From: Gaoshiqia hydrogeniformans
Lineage (GTDB): Bacteria; Bacteroidota; Bacteroidia; Bacteroidales; Prolixibacteraceae
Assembly (NCBI RefSeq): GCF_049347105.1
Contig: NZ_CP186334.1
Span: 2,046,001-2,110,000, forward strand
Reading direction: 5' to 3'
DNA length: 64,000 nucleotides
How positions within the stretch are numbered: the stretch's first letter is position 1; each line of letters begins with the position of its first letter. The translations under genes were made by a program, and so were the position numbers. The notes beneath the pieces were generated by a model that was not told where the DNA came from, ran no database searches, and saw only the letters and a program-made list of their open reading frames with translations. Below, piece by piece: positions 1-9,282 of this stretch.

Positions 1-1
1 G

Positions 2-1228
2 TTCGAACCCGCTCCTTACGGAATGTCATTTATTCACAGGGCAAGTTTTAATGTTGGCCCCAGCGATCAGGATGTCAGTTGGTCTGAAACACCAACCAAG
101 ACGGTATCAGTTGATGCCTTCTGGATGGATGATACCGAGATTACCAATAATGAGTATCGGCAGTTCGTCCATTTTGTGCGGGATTCAATCGCGAGAACAC
201 TCCTGGGCGAACAATTTCCGGAGTTCCTGATTAGCGAAGACCGGGCAGGCAATCCCATTGATCCGCCTAAACTCAACTGGAAAGAAAAACTGGAATGGAG
301 TAACCCGGATTATGTGGATGTATTGGAGGAAATGTATTATTCCGATAACGACCGGATGTTTAACAAAAAGGAAATTGATACCAGAAAATTATTCTACACC
401 TTTTACTGGATTGATTACCAGCAGGCAGCAAAGCGGTCGAATATGTATAACTACGAAACCCAAAGTTATAATGGCGTTGTGTACGACAGCAAGGGAGAGA
501 CCAAACCCATTGAAAGCCGCTCGTCATTCATATTCAGCGATTTGGTCAACGTGTACCCGGATACATTGGTTTGGATCCGCGACTTTACTTATTCCTACAA
601 TGAACCATGGGCAACCCGTTACTTCTGGCACCCTGGTTTCGACGATTATCCGGTGGTTGGGGTAACCTGGACACAGGCCAAAGCTTTTTGTCACTGGCGG
701 ACCAGGTTGCATAACGAGTACCTGCTGAGCAAACGCGAACAGCCCTTGCAGGATTACCGCCTGCCAACCGAAGTTGAATGGGAGTATGCAGCACGAGGCG
801 AAAAACAACTGTCGATGTACCCCTGGGGAGGATATTACACCCGCGACCAGAAAGGACGGTTTATGGCCAACTTCAAACCCCTGAGAGGAAACTATGTGGA
901 AGACGGAGGCATGGCTACGATGAAAGTCGGGAGTTATGATCCCAATAAATTCGGATTGTACGACATGGCCGGGAACGTGGCCGAATGGACCATTACGGCT
1001 TTTGATGAATCGGCCTACATGTATACCCATGATTTTAACCCGAATTTTGAGTATAATGCCAAACCAGACGACCCGGCAGCGATGAAACGGAAAGTTATTC
1101 GCGGGGGATCATGGAAAGATATTGCAGCATATGTGCAAACCTCAACAAGAAGTTTTGAATATCAGGATACCACGAAATCGTACATTGGTTTCCGCTGTGT
1201 CCGGTCATCATTTGGAAACGAATTTTAA
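2..1228 (+). CDS. gldK: GldK/PorK-like T9SS lipoprotein, 5' end outside window
   Basis: Outer-membrane-associated component of the type IX secretion and gliding machinery; GldK with GldN forms a periplasmic ring under the outer membrane (family knowledge). The reading frame is open to the first base of the window, and the residues before the first ATG (FEPAPYG) align with the paralogue at 4812, so the true start and lipobox lie upstream. The fold is that of formylglycine-generating enzymes (SUMF1 type), visible in TEITNNEYRQF, RLPTEVEWEYAARG and the C-terminal GFRC. The segment between GGSW and GFRC lacks the cysteines used by real FGE, as expected for a structural GldK. It is followed after 19 bp by gldL in the usual gldKLMN order. 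Very secure apart from the missing start. Confidence 0.95.
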   Translation, partial: FEPAPYGMSFIHRASFNVGPSDQDVSWSETPTKTVSVDAFWMDDTEITNNEYRQFVHFVRDSIARTLLGEQFPEFLISEDRAGNPIDPPKLNWKEKLEWSNPDYVDVLEEMYYSDNDRMFNKKEIDTRKLFYTFYWIDYQQAAKRSNMYNYETQSYNGVVYDSKGETKPIESRSSFIFSDLVNVYPDTLVWIRDFTYSYNEPWATRYFWHPGFDDYPVVGVTWTQAKAFCHWRTRLHNEYLLSKREQPLQDYRLPTEVEWEYAARGEKQLSMYPWGGYYTRDQKGRFMANFKPLRGNYVEDGGMATMKVGSYDPNKFGLYDMAGNVAEWTITAFDESAYMYTHDFNPNFEYNAKPDDPAAMKRKVIRGGSWKDIAAYVQTSTRSFEYQDTTKSYIGFRCVRSSFGNEF

Positions 1229-1247
1229 TCTTTAATATCGCAAGCAT

Positions 1248-2210
1248 ATGAATTTTGGTGAAATTTTAGAGAGTAAACGCTGGAAAGTATTTACAGGCTA
1301 TGTTTACAACTTAGGTGCTTCTGTTGTTTTATTAGGTGCCTTGTTCAAACTTCAGCATTGGGCTTTCTCTGGCCCCTTATTGGTGATCGGGCTTTGTACG
1401 GAGGCCTTCATTTTCTTTATCGGCGCATTCGAACCGCCCCTGGAACTCCCCGAATGGTCGAAAGTGTATCCCGAGTTAAAAGAAGATTATGACCCGGATA
1501 CCGTGAAAGAATCTTCTGAGAATAAACTGGGACAGCTTTTTGACAAAGCAGACTTGTCTCCGGATTTAATTTCGAAGATATCAAAAGGCTTAACCGATTT
1601 AAGTAACACCGCATCGTCAATCAGCGATATTACATCGGCTACCCTGGCCACCGATATTTATGTGAAGAACCTGAACTCGGCTTCGGAAGCGATGAACACC
1701 TTTGCCGAAGTGAACAATCAGGCTAACAATAATATCCACAATTCAGTTAATGTGCTGGTCGACTCCTATACTACAACCGCACACCGCCTGGCACAAAAAG
1801 GCGACGAAATGATCAATAAACTGGCATTGTCGGGCGAGGAATTTACTACCCGTCTGAACCAGTCGGGCAGTAAACTGCTTAGTTCCTACGATAAAGTTTC
1901 GGGTGCAATCGAGCATGGTTTTGATCAACTGGGTAAAAATTCAATGGAATACGGAACAAACCTGTCCAGGTTGAACAAAAACCTGGAAGCGTTAAACACT
2001 TCCTATGAATCTCAGTTGAAAGGAACTGCTGACCAACTGAATGCGTCACAGAAATTTTTCTCTGATATGACTCAAATGAATCAGGTTATTCAGAGTTCCG
2101 TGGAGGAAATTAAAAAATATCAGTCGAACGCAGCCGAACTGAACAAACATCTGGAAGCATTGAATTCAATTTATGGCAATATGCTTGGCGCCATGAATTA
2201 TAAAAAATAA
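1248..2210 (+). CDS. gldL: GldL/PorL, T9SS inner-membrane motor protein
   Basis: GldL and GldM form the proton-driven motor that powers type IX secretion and gliding (family knowledge). The 320-residue protein has two N-terminal membrane helices (about residues 15-37 and 42-61). Glu52 sits in the second helix, in CTEAFIFFIGAFE, which matches the conserved acidic residue of the family. The remaining ~250 residues are polar, Asn/Ser-rich and predicted mostly helical, compatible with the cytoplasmic coiled tail of longer PorL-type proteins. It lies 19 bp after gldK and 15 bp before gldM, so it is certainly co-transcribed. Confidence 0.96.
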   Translation: MNFGEILESKRWKVFTGYVYNLGASVVLLGALFKLQHWAFSGPLLVIGLCTEAFIFFIGAFEPPLELPEWSKVYPELKEDYDPDTVKESSENKLGQLFDKADLSPDLISKISKGLTDLSNTASSISDITSATLATDIYVKNLNSASEAMNTFAEVNNQANNNIHNSVNVLVDSYTTTAHRLAQKGDEMINKLALSGEEFTTRLNQSGSKLLSSYDKVSGAIEHGFDQLGKNSMEYGTNLSRLNKNLEALNTSYESQLKGTADQLNASQKFFSDMTQMNQVIQSSVEEIKKYQSNAAELNKHLEALNSIYGNMLGAMNYKK

Positions 2211-2225
2211 TATTTAACCAGGAAT

Positions 2226-3839
2226 ATGGGAACAAAAAATTGCCCGGAAACACCGAGGCAAAAAATGATAAACATGATGTACCTTGTGCTGTTAGCAATG
2301 ATGGCCATGAATGTTGCATCAGAAGTCTTGGACGCTTTCCGGATTGTTGACTCCAGTTTAATTCAAACATTTCGCACGCTTGACCAAAAGAACGATCAGC
2401 TATACGCGTCCTTCGATCAGGCTTATGAAATGAACCAGGAGAAAGTGGAGCCCTGGTTGGATAAAGCAAAGAGCGTGAAAGCCAATGTGGATTCCTTACT
2501 CAACCGGATTACCAATATCAAAGAAGAAATGGTACTGCGGGCAGGAGGGATCAATATTACGGAAACGCCCGGCTCTAAAGTTGATCCTTCGCGATCATAT
2601 ATTACAAATGTGAAAGGTGACTCTATTCTCATTGCCAAAGACGACGAACTGAATGTACCTTCGGAGGTGATGATTCGTCTGAAACGCGGCGCCGAACTAA
2701 AAGCAGAGGTCAACTCCTTAAAAGAGAGCCTTCTTGCCCTGGTCGACGAAGATGCGCCAATCCGTCAGTCGATCATTCGGGAACTCGACACCTCTGATCC
2801 ACCCAGAAGATTGAAAGAAGGAGCAGAAAAAAAATCGTGGGAGTCGGAGCACTTCGAAAATAAACCGATTATCGCGGTGATTACTTTGTTGTCGAAAATG
2901 CAGATCGATATCCAGAATACTGAAACAAACATGTTGAACTATCTGTACGGGCAAATCGATGCCGGTTCTTTTAAATTCAACAAGTTGGGAGCAGTAGTGA
3001 TCGCCAGGTCATCTTATGTGCTCGAAGGCGATATGTACCATGCCGAAGTATTTCTTGCTGCGGAAGATACAACAAAGCAACCGGAAATTATTGTGAATGG
3101 TAAAGCGCTGAAAATGGAGGGAGGAAAAGGAATTTTTGAGGTACCAGCCAGCAGTGCCGGAAACTTTAAATGGGACGGTGTGATTAATTATCCTACCCCG
3201 GAGGGAGGCATAAATACGTACCGTTTTGAGCAGGCATACCAGGTTGGCCGCCCCAGTGTGACCATTTCGCCGACAAAAATGAACGTGTTCTACCTGAATA
3301 TCCCCAACCCGATCAGTGTGTCTGTTCCGGGCGTGCCCTCCGATCAGCTGTCTGTATCGGTGACAAACGGACGGATTGAAAAGCGACAAAATGATTACCT
3401 GGTTTACCCGGCAAAAGAAGATATCAACGGGAAAAACACACAGGTGGTTGTTAATGCCAACGTAAACGGGGTTAACCGGAACATGGGATCGATGGTTTTC
3501 CGTGTAAAACGCGTACCCGACCCCTTGGCAATGGTTGCCGAAAAGAACGGCGGGGTATTGAGAAAAGAAGATCTGTTGGCCGAACAGGGCATTTTTGCCG
3601 CTCTGGTTGATTTCGATTTTGACCTGAAATTTGTTGTAACGCAGTTTGATGTGACGTTTACCGGAGCCGGAGGATACACCAACACCTGGTCGTCGAAATC
3701 GAACCGGTTTACGCCGGAGCAGAAACAACAATTTGCCAGTCTTCAACCCGGAAGTATCATCTATTTTGATAATATAGTTGCCCGGGGCGATGATAACTCA
3801 AGCAGGGATTTGTCCCCAGTTAGTTTTAAAATAAGATAG
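2226..3839 (+). CDS. gldM: GldM/PorM, T9SS motor shaft
   Basis: GldM spans the inner membrane once and projects a long periplasmic dimer that couples the GldL motor to the GldK/GldN ring (family knowledge). The protein has the family's start, with PRQKMINMMYLVLLAMMAMN giving a single hydrophobic helix at about residues 13-31, followed by an N-terminal helical domain and several beta-sandwich periplasmic domains. Its 537 residues are within the normal range. It starts 15 bp after gldL and ends 2 bp before the gldN start, consistent with translational coupling. Confidence 0.96.
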   Translation: MGTKNCPETPRQKMINMMYLVLLAMMAMNVASEVLDAFRIVDSSLIQTFRTLDQKNDQLYASFDQAYEMNQEKVEPWLDKAKSVKANVDSLLNRITNIKEEMVLRAGGINITETPGSKVDPSRSYITNVKGDSILIAKDDELNVPSEVMIRLKRGAELKAEVNSLKESLLALVDEDAPIRQSIIRELDTSDPPRRLKEGAEKKSWESEHFENKPIIAVITLLSKMQIDIQNTETNMLNYLYGQIDAGSFKFNKLGAVVIARSSYVLEGDMYHAEVFLAAEDTTKQPEIIVNGKALKMEGGKGIFEVPASSAGNFKWDGVINYPTPEGGINTYRFEQAYQVGRPSVTISPTKMNVFYLNIPNPISVSVPGVPSDQLSVSVTNGRIEKRQNDYLVYPAKEDINGKNTQVVVNANVNGVNRNMGSMVFRVKRVPDPLAMVAEKNGGVLRKEDLLAEQGIFAALVDFDFDLKFVVTQFDVTFTGAGGYTNTWSSKSNRFTPEQKQQFASLQPGSIIYFDNIVARGDDNSSRDLSPVSFKIR

Positions 3840-3841
3840 TC

Positions 3842-4696
3842 ATGAAAAGGGTTTTAGTTGTAATTGGAATTTTAATTTGTGCGATTGGCGCTTCGCTTAC
3901 CGAAACGCACGCGCAAATTGTTGACGGTGCCTACAAACGTGTCGATATCAGTAAGAAAAAGCCGATGCCTCTGCCTCACGTCCGCGAGGCCGATGTGATG
4001 TGGTCCCAGAAAGTCTGGAGGATCATTGACTTACGTGAAAAAATGAATCAGGTACTGTATTATCCTACAGTTGAAACCGAAGGGCGGAACAGCCTGGTCA
4101 ATATATTCCTTAGAGGAATTGAAAGCGGACGCTTGACCGCCTACGATGCCCGTACCGATGATGAGTTTAAAGTTCCCCTGACCTACGAGCAGGTGAAAGA
4201 AGCTTTTGGCGCAGCTACCCGGACACGCAGGGTCAGAAACCTCGACACCGGCGAAATGGAGGAACAGGTGATTGTTGGTGAAATCAGAGGAGAAGAAGTA
4301 AAACAATTCATGGTTAAAGAAGAGTGGTTCTTTGATAAGCAAACTTCCACCCTGAATGTACGGATCATTGGGATTTGCCCGATTCAGGAATATTACCGCG
4401 ATGAAGACATTAATCGTGAAAATGTTCAGCGCCGGCAGGTTTTCTGGATTTATTATCCCGAGGCCCGGGAGTTGTTAACTTCCGCCATGATTTTTAATAC
4501 CAATAACATTGCCCAGAATATCTCGTATGACGATCTTTTCATTAAACGCCGGTTCAACAGTTATGTGATGAAGCAGTCAAACGTATACAACAACCGGGCA
4601 ATTACCCAGTATATCAGCGGGCGCGAGGCCATGCTTGAATCGCAACGCCTGGAACAAAAGATTTTCAATTTCGAACAAGATCTTTGGGAGTACTAA
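3842..4696 (+). CDS. gldN: GldN/PorN, T9SS periplasmic ring protein
   Basis: Periplasmic partner of GldK in the T9SS ring (family knowledge). The 284-residue protein begins with a Sec signal peptide (hydrophobic stretch at residues 4-20, cleavage expected after THAQ). It has GldN landmarks such as DVMWSQKVWRIIDLREKMN, EEWFFDKQTSTLNVRIIGI and a C-terminal region rich in Asn/Arg. It lies 2 bp after gldM. A strong terminator follows its stop, so the classical operon ends here even though a second gldK-like gene lies just beyond. Confidence 0.95.
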   Translation: MKRVLVVIGILICAIGASLTETHAQIVDGAYKRVDISKKKPMPLPHVREADVMWSQKVWRIIDLREKMNQVLYYPTVETEGRNSLVNIFLRGIESGRLTAYDARTDDEFKVPLTYEQVKEAFGAATRTRRVRNLDTGEMEEQVIVGEIRGEEVKQFMVKEEWFFDKQTSTLNVRIIGICPIQEYYRDEDINRENVQRRQVFWIYYPEARELLTSAMIFNTNNIAQNISYDDLFIKRRFNSYVMKQSNVYNNRAITQYISGREAMLESQRLEQKIFNFEQDLWEY

Positions 4697-4710
4697 AATT
4701 GAAATATTTT

Positions 4711-4746
4711 AAAAAGCCTTAGGAGATCCTCTTAAGGCTTTTTTTA
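4711..4746 (+). terminator. Rho-independent terminator after gldN
   Basis: An inverted repeat (AAGCCTTAGGA ... TCTTAAGGCTT) is followed directly by a run of T, 15 bp after the gldN stop. It separates the gldKLMN transcript from the second gldK-like gene. Confidence 0.85.
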
Positions 4747-4766
4747 CTGTTTCAACAATAATACGT

Positions 4767-4774
4767 TATGTTTG
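4767..4774 (+). promoter_or_regulatory. Bacteroidota -7 box (TATGTTTG) for second gldK-like gene
   Basis: TATGTTTG matches the Bacteroidota -7 consensus TAnnTTTG exactly, 37 bp before the ATG at 4812 and just after the gldN terminator. No clear TTTG -33 box is seen at the usual spacing. This supports separate transcription of the downstream paralogue. Confidence 0.5.
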
Positions 4775-4811
4775 GCGTTTTCACTGATAGTGAATTCTGG
4801 TTTTATTATAC

Positions 4812-6158
4812 ATGAATAAGAGCTTCCTCATAACATGTTTGGTTGGCGCTGTTGTTTTTTCTTCCTGTAACAGGAATGAGATGGCGCAATACGCCCAGGA
4901 AAGACCGGTAAGGCCTTTTTATGAGCCGGTACCCTTTGGTATGGCTTTCGTTGAAAGGGGAAGCTTTATTATGGGGCCCGACGATGAGGTGTTTGACGAA
5001 ACCACACCGCTCAAACGGGTGTCGGTCGAAGCCTTTTGGATGGATGAAACGGAAATTACCAATAATGAATACCGCCAGTTTGTTTATTGGGTCCGCGATT
5101 CGATTGCCCGTACCATGCTGTCTGAAACCTACCCCGAATTTATGCTGACTGAAGACAATAAAGGAAATCCTTATCATACGCCAAAGCTAAACTGGGAGGA
5201 TCCGATTGAATGGCGGAACCCTGACTTCCAGGAAGCGCTGGCCGACCTGTATGTTCCGGGTGACTACCGTGTCTTCTTCATGAAGGAGATCGATCATACA
5301 AAACTCATTTATGATTATCACTGGATTGATTACAAGCAGGCTGCAAAGCGAAGCAACAGCTTCGATTTCGAAACACAATCGTATCACGGCAATGTCATCG
5401 ATTTGAAGGGCGAACTCAGGCCAATTACCGACCGGTCGGCTTTTATTATGCACGAATCGACGCCTATTTACCCCGATACCCTGTGCTGGGTCCGGGATTT
5501 TACCTATTCGTATAACGACCCGCTCACCCAGAAGTATTTCTGGCATGTTGGTTTCGACGATTATCCGCTGGTTGGCGTAAGCTGGAAACAGGCTGTGGCA
5601 TTTTGCCATTGGCGAACGAAATATTACAACGAATACCAAAAGATGCTTGGCGGCGTTGATGTACACGACTACCGTTTACCCACTGAAGCCGAATGGGAAT
5701 ATGCCGCCCGCGGCGGTGAAGAACGCACCCTTTATCCCTGGGGTAGTTATTATATTCGCAATCAGATGGGATGTTTTATTGCCAACTTTAAACCCCGCCG
5801 GGGAAACTATATTGCTGACAGCCGCGGCGCCAGTACAACATTGAAGGTTGCCAGTTTTGCACCTAACAACAAACGCTTGTACGATATGGCCGGGAATGTG
5901 GCCGAATGGACCAGCTCTGCCTTTTATGAATCAGCTTACGATCTGGTCAGCGATTTCAATCCGACCTTCGAATACAATGCCCTGCCCCATGATCCGCCGG
6001 TTATGAAGCGGAAAGTGATCCGCGGCGGATCGTGGAAAGATGTCGCCTATTTCTTAAGAAACGGAACCCGTAGTTACGAGTACCAGGACACCGCGAAATC
6101 GTACATCGGTTTTCGTTGCGTAAAAACATCTTTTGCAGACGAGTTCAAACAGAAATAA
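4812..6158 (+). CDS. Second GldK-like FGE-fold lipoprotein
   Basis: Full-length paralogue (448 residues) of the gldK at the window start. A lipoprotein signal ends at Cys19 (VVFSSC). The FGE-type domain runs from about residue 45 to 440. The two proteins share long identical stretches such as TEITNNEYRQF, IDYKQAAKRSN/IDYQQAAKRSN, RDFTYSYN and MAGNVAEWT, far closer than GldJ is to GldK. Like GldK it lacks the FGE catalytic cysteine pair between GGSW and GFRC, so it is unlikely to mature the sulfatase that follows 112 bp later. It may form a mixed or alternative ring with GldN (inference). It is separated from gldN by a terminator and has its own -7 box. Confidence 0.9.
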   Translation: MNKSFLITCLVGAVVFSSCNRNEMAQYAQERPVRPFYEPVPFGMAFVERGSFIMGPDDEVFDETTPLKRVSVEAFWMDETEITNNEYRQFVYWVRDSIARTMLSETYPEFMLTEDNKGNPYHTPKLNWEDPIEWRNPDFQEALADLYVPGDYRVFFMKEIDHTKLIYDYHWIDYKQAAKRSNSFDFETQSYHGNVIDLKGELRPITDRSAFIMHESTPIYPDTLCWVRDFTYSYNDPLTQKYFWHVGFDDYPLVGVSWKQAVAFCHWRTKYYNEYQKMLGGVDVHDYRLPTEAEWEYAARGGEERTLYPWGSYYIRNQMGCFIANFKPRRGNYIADSRGASTTLKVASFAPNNKRLYDMAGNVAEWTSSAFYESAYDLVSDFNPTFEYNALPHDPPVMKRKVIRGGSWKDVAYFLRNGTRSYEYQDTAKSYIGFRCVKTSFADEFKQK

Positions 6159-6270
6159 TCCTTCTTACTTCCCGTTTCGTGTTTCCCGGTTTATGGCAGG
6201 CATCACCCTGTTTTGAGCTGACCGATAATCTTTCTACTTTTAGGAGAATTAACGACCTAATTATACACAA

Positions 6271-7531
6271 ATGAAATCATCAGATCTGATTTTTGGTCTG
6301 GTTTCCGCCTCTTTATTCGCGGGTTGCGAGCCAACAGAGCCGGTTAAGCCCGGTCCACCCAATATCATCTATATTCTTGCCGATGATTTGGGCTACGGAG
6401 ACCTGAGCTGCTACGGGCAAAAACATTTTCAAACACCCCGCATTGACCGGATGGCAAGCGAAGGGATGCAGTTTACGCAACACTACGCCGGATGTACTGT
6501 TTGTGCGCCTTCCCGTTCGTCGCTGATGACGGGCCAAACCACCGGGCATACCCCCATCCGCGGAAACCTGGGATGGGATCCGGAAGGACAAAGTCCGTTA
6601 CCGGCCGCTTCGTATACCTTGGCCGAAATGTTGCAGGAGTCGGGTTATACGACCGGCGCTTTCGGGAAATGGGGACTGGGTTACATCGATACGGAAGGTG
6701 ACCCGAACAAACAGGGTTTCGATGTGTTTTACGGGTACAACTGCCAAAGCCTGGCCCATAACTACTACCCGGGCCATTTATGGCATAATCACGAGAAAAT
6801 TGTACTGGAGGAAAACAGCGGGATCAATTTCGGACAATACGCACCGGAACTGATTCACGAAAAAGCCTTACAGTTTATCGAAGAAAATAAGGAAAAACCT
6901 TTTTTCCTGTTTTATCCGACTACCATTCCTCATGCAGAGTTGCTTTTGCCTGATCAGTATCTGGATGAATTCCGGGGAAAACTCCTGCCTGAAAAGCATT
7001 ATCAGGGAGCCGAACCGGGCGACGAACGTTTCAGGTTGGGAGGCTACGGCACACAGCCCGAGAGTCATGCTGCTTTTGCGGCAATGGTCAGCTTGCTGGA
7101 TAAGCAGGTCGGCGAAATCTTTGATAAACTGAAGGAACTTGGCCTCGACAAAAATACCCTCGTGATTTTTACCTCCGATAACGGGCCCCACCTGGAAGGC
7201 GGCGCCGATCCGGATTATTTTGACAGCAACGGTCCATTACGAGGCTATAAGCGTGATGTTTATGAAGGAGGTATCCGGGTGCCCATGATTGCCTGGTGGC
7301 CGGGAAAGATTAAGGAAGGCTCCGTGTCGGATCACATTTCAGCCTTTTGGGATATGTGGCCGACCCTGGCCGGATTAACCGGAAACGAAGTGCCGAAAGA
7401 AGTGGATGGCATCTCCTTTCTTCCAACCTTACTTTCGCAGGAAGGCCAGCAAAAACATGATTATCTTTACTGGGAATTTCATGAAAATGGCGGCAGGCAG
7501 GCCGTCCGTAAGGATGACTGGAAGCTGGTCC
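6271..7531 (+). pseudogene. Lipoprotein arylsulfatase, 5' part, split by IS
   Basis: N-terminal 420 codons of a cysteine-type sulfatase. The lipobox is LFAGC (Cys19). The metal-binding aspartates are D38-D39 (ILADDLGYGD), the formylglycine signature CAPSR has its Cys at 78, and the second metal site is SDNG at about residues 302-305. After codon 420 (KLV) the insertion sequence begins and the frame runs through 20 foreign codons to a stop at 7590. The original C-terminus resumes at 9234 in the same frame, so the uninterrupted gene would encode 483 residues. The truncated product keeps all catalytic residues but lacks about 64 C-terminal residues, and is probably unstable or inactive (inference). 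Confidence 0.9.
7483..7531 (+). repeat. Left 49-bp target-site direct repeat of IS
   Basis: Bases 7483-7531 are identical to 9234-9282 and flank the insertion sequence directly. They encode the sulfatase residues ENGGRQAVRKDDWKLV. This is a target-site duplication of unusual length. One base at the junction is ambiguous, so it is 48 or 49 bp. Confidence 0.95.
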
Positions 7532-9233
7532 CCTGTTTTCGTCAATGGGACACCCAAAATTTTAATCAATTTGTTTTGAGCGCACAATAATGTCATACAG
7601 TTCCTGCTGCTCCCGGTCCATTTTTAGTATTTGGGTTTTCGTATCTTTTGAGTGTGGCAATTGGTAAACGATCTGGTACATATTGTGGGTGATTTCCTGT
7701 GCACGTTTCAGGCTCAGGCTTGATTTTTTTGCTTTGAGCAACCTTTCCAGTTCGAGCATAATGGTATAAGCGGTAAAACAAATACAGATATGGGCTTCAA
7801 TCCGATTGTATAACCGGTGGAAAACGGGGCGTACCCGAAGATCGGTCTTGTTCATCCGAAAAGCCCGCTCGATAAACCACAGGTTCCTGTAATTTGCGAT
7901 CACCTTTTTGGCCGGGAGCGCGGTATTGGTCAGGTATGCTTTAATCCCGTCCCAGGCTGCATCGGCATGGAACTTTTCCAGATCAATCGAAATGATAATT
8001 TCCCCTTCCATCTTTAAATACTTGTTATATCCTTTGTTGTTGATGTTGGACTTGGTCAGCTTCCCGCTGTTCATGCGTTTGGTCAACCTGTCCAATCCCC
8101 GTTTTCTGTTGTGGGCATCCTTGGCCGCCCGTTTGTCGGTCTTCGATAAGATCAGGCGCTTTCCCCCTGCTTTGTTGATGATCCGTACATCGCCGTCTTT
8201 TAAATCAAAGGCAAGTATTTTTTGTTTGATGGCACCGCTCTCGTTTTTTGGGCGCGCGCCAAGTATATATTGGTAGCCATTGGCTTCCAATGCCAGGATA
8301 TTTTTCTTTGACAACAGTCCCGAATCTGCAATCACCACAGGCTTGCCAAGGTTGAACCGTTTCTCCATGCGTTGCAGTACCGGGATGAAAGTATCACCCT
8401 CGAATATGTTGCCTTCGAACAGTTCATAACCAATGGGGTTCCCTGCATGCCCAACCAACAGCCCGAGGAAAATCTGAGGGCATTGGTGTTTGCCGTCCTT
8501 TGAAAAGCCCGTTTTGCGAAGATCATCTTCGTCACTGGCTTCAAAATAAAGCGTGGTCATATCATAGAATACCACTTCAACCCTGCCGCCAAGCACATGC
8601 AGCGTATGGAAATAAGTAATCTCTTCAACCTGATTTTTTATATCGGTTCTCCCATTTCCCCTTTCTTCCTCTTTCCTTAAACACAGGTTATCCAGGAAAC
8701 GGTATATTCTGCTGATGTTGTAAACAATGCCCTGGTACCGCAGCAGGTAATCAATCGTCTTTAGTTTGCTTCCGGGGTTAAACAACCGGGTAATAACCAG
8801 GTGCCTGAACAGTTCGTTATCGATGCGCCCGTAACCTACACGGTCGTAAAGTGTACCGAACACCAGTTCCGGGCCGATGACTTGTATCTGGGAGTTGGAA
8901 ATGTTTGAAAGAAAACCTTCCAGTTTGATTTCATCCTCATCTTCAAACAGGGACAGGCTCATCCCGGTTTGTTCGCGTATATATTGACGGGCTTTTTCTT
9001 CCAAACGGACAATTTCTGCCTCGGTCCTTCCGGTTCCGAAACTTTTGATTACCCGGTAGCGCCTTTGGCTTTTGTCGATAACATGGACACTAACCGAGCC
9101 CGTCTTATTGGCCTTGCGTCGCACAAACATCTATCAAAAATAGCAACGGGACACCCAAAATCAAAAAAAATAAATCCTATTCTATTCTATATCAATCAAA
9201 TAAAAATCGTGCGAAAAAAAGTGACGAAAACAG
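7532..9233. mobile_element. IS1634-type insertion sequence (~1.7 kb)
   Basis: The element is bounded by 13-bp terminal inverted repeats, CCTGTTTTCGTCA at the left and its complement at 9222-9234 at the right (last base shared with the repeat). It carries one transposase gene on the minus strand and is flanked by a 49-bp direct repeat. IS1634, the founding member from Mycoplasma mycoides, is known for 13-bp ends and for direct repeats of very variable and large size, so all features agree. A 14-bp sequence (GGGACACCCAAAAT) also occurs in direct orientation near both ends, at 7547-7560 and 9148-9161. Single copy in this window. Confidence 0.93.
7562..9130 (-). CDS. IS1634-family (IS4-like) DDE transposase
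   Basis: 522-residue transposase, apparently intact. The catalytic triad is readable: Asp190 in VVFYDMTTLYFEA, Asp269 in VVIADSGLL, and Glu421 in the Y-x2-R-x3-E-x6-K signature (YRNLWFIERAFRMNKTD). This matches the IS4-superfamily YREK motif. It starts about 100 bp inside the right terminal repeat and stops 30 bp inside the left one, filling the element. It is opposite in direction to the sulfatase it interrupts. An intact triad and intact ends mean the element may still be active. Confidence 0.93.
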   Translation of the reverse strand: MFVRRKANKTGSVSVHVIDKSQRRYRVIKSFGTGRTEAEIVRLEEKARQYIREQTGMSLSLFEDEDEIKLEGFLSNISNSQIQVIGPELVFGTLYDRVGYGRIDNELFRHLVITRLFNPGSKLKTIDYLLRYQGIVYNISRIYRFLDNLCLRKEEERGNGRTDIKNQVEEITYFHTLHVLGGRVEVVFYDMTTLYFEASDEDDLRKTGFSKDGKHQCPQIFLGLLVGHAGNPIGYELFEGNIFEGDTFIPVLQRMEKRFNLGKPVVIADSGLLSKKNILALEANGYQYILGARPKNESGAIKQKILAFDLKDGDVRIINKAGGKRLILSKTDKRAAKDAHNRKRGLDRLTKRMNSGKLTKSNINNKGYNKYLKMEGEIIISIDLEKFHADAAWDGIKAYLTNTALPAKKVIANYRNLWFIERAFRMNKTDLRVRPVFHRLYNRIEAHICICFTAYTIMLELERLLKAKKSSLSLKRAQEITHNMYQIVYQLPHSKDTKTQILKMDREQQELYDIIVRSKQID

Positions 9234-9282
9234 GAAAATGGCGGCAGGCAGGCCGTCCGTAAGGATGACTGGAAGCTGGTCC
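9234..9282 (+). repeat. Right 49-bp target-site direct repeat of IS
   Basis: Exact copy of 7483-7531. Precise deletion of one copy plus the element would restore the sulfatase frame. Confidence 0.95.

Noticed and set aside
3009..3746. 245-codon minus-strand frame opposite gldM
   Set aside because: Antisense shadow of a conserved T9SS gene.
6158..6271. Idea that the second GldK-like protein is an FGE maturase for the adjacent sulfatase
   Set aside because: The C-terminal catalytic cysteines of FGE are absent and similarity is to GldK. The pairing is probably chance.
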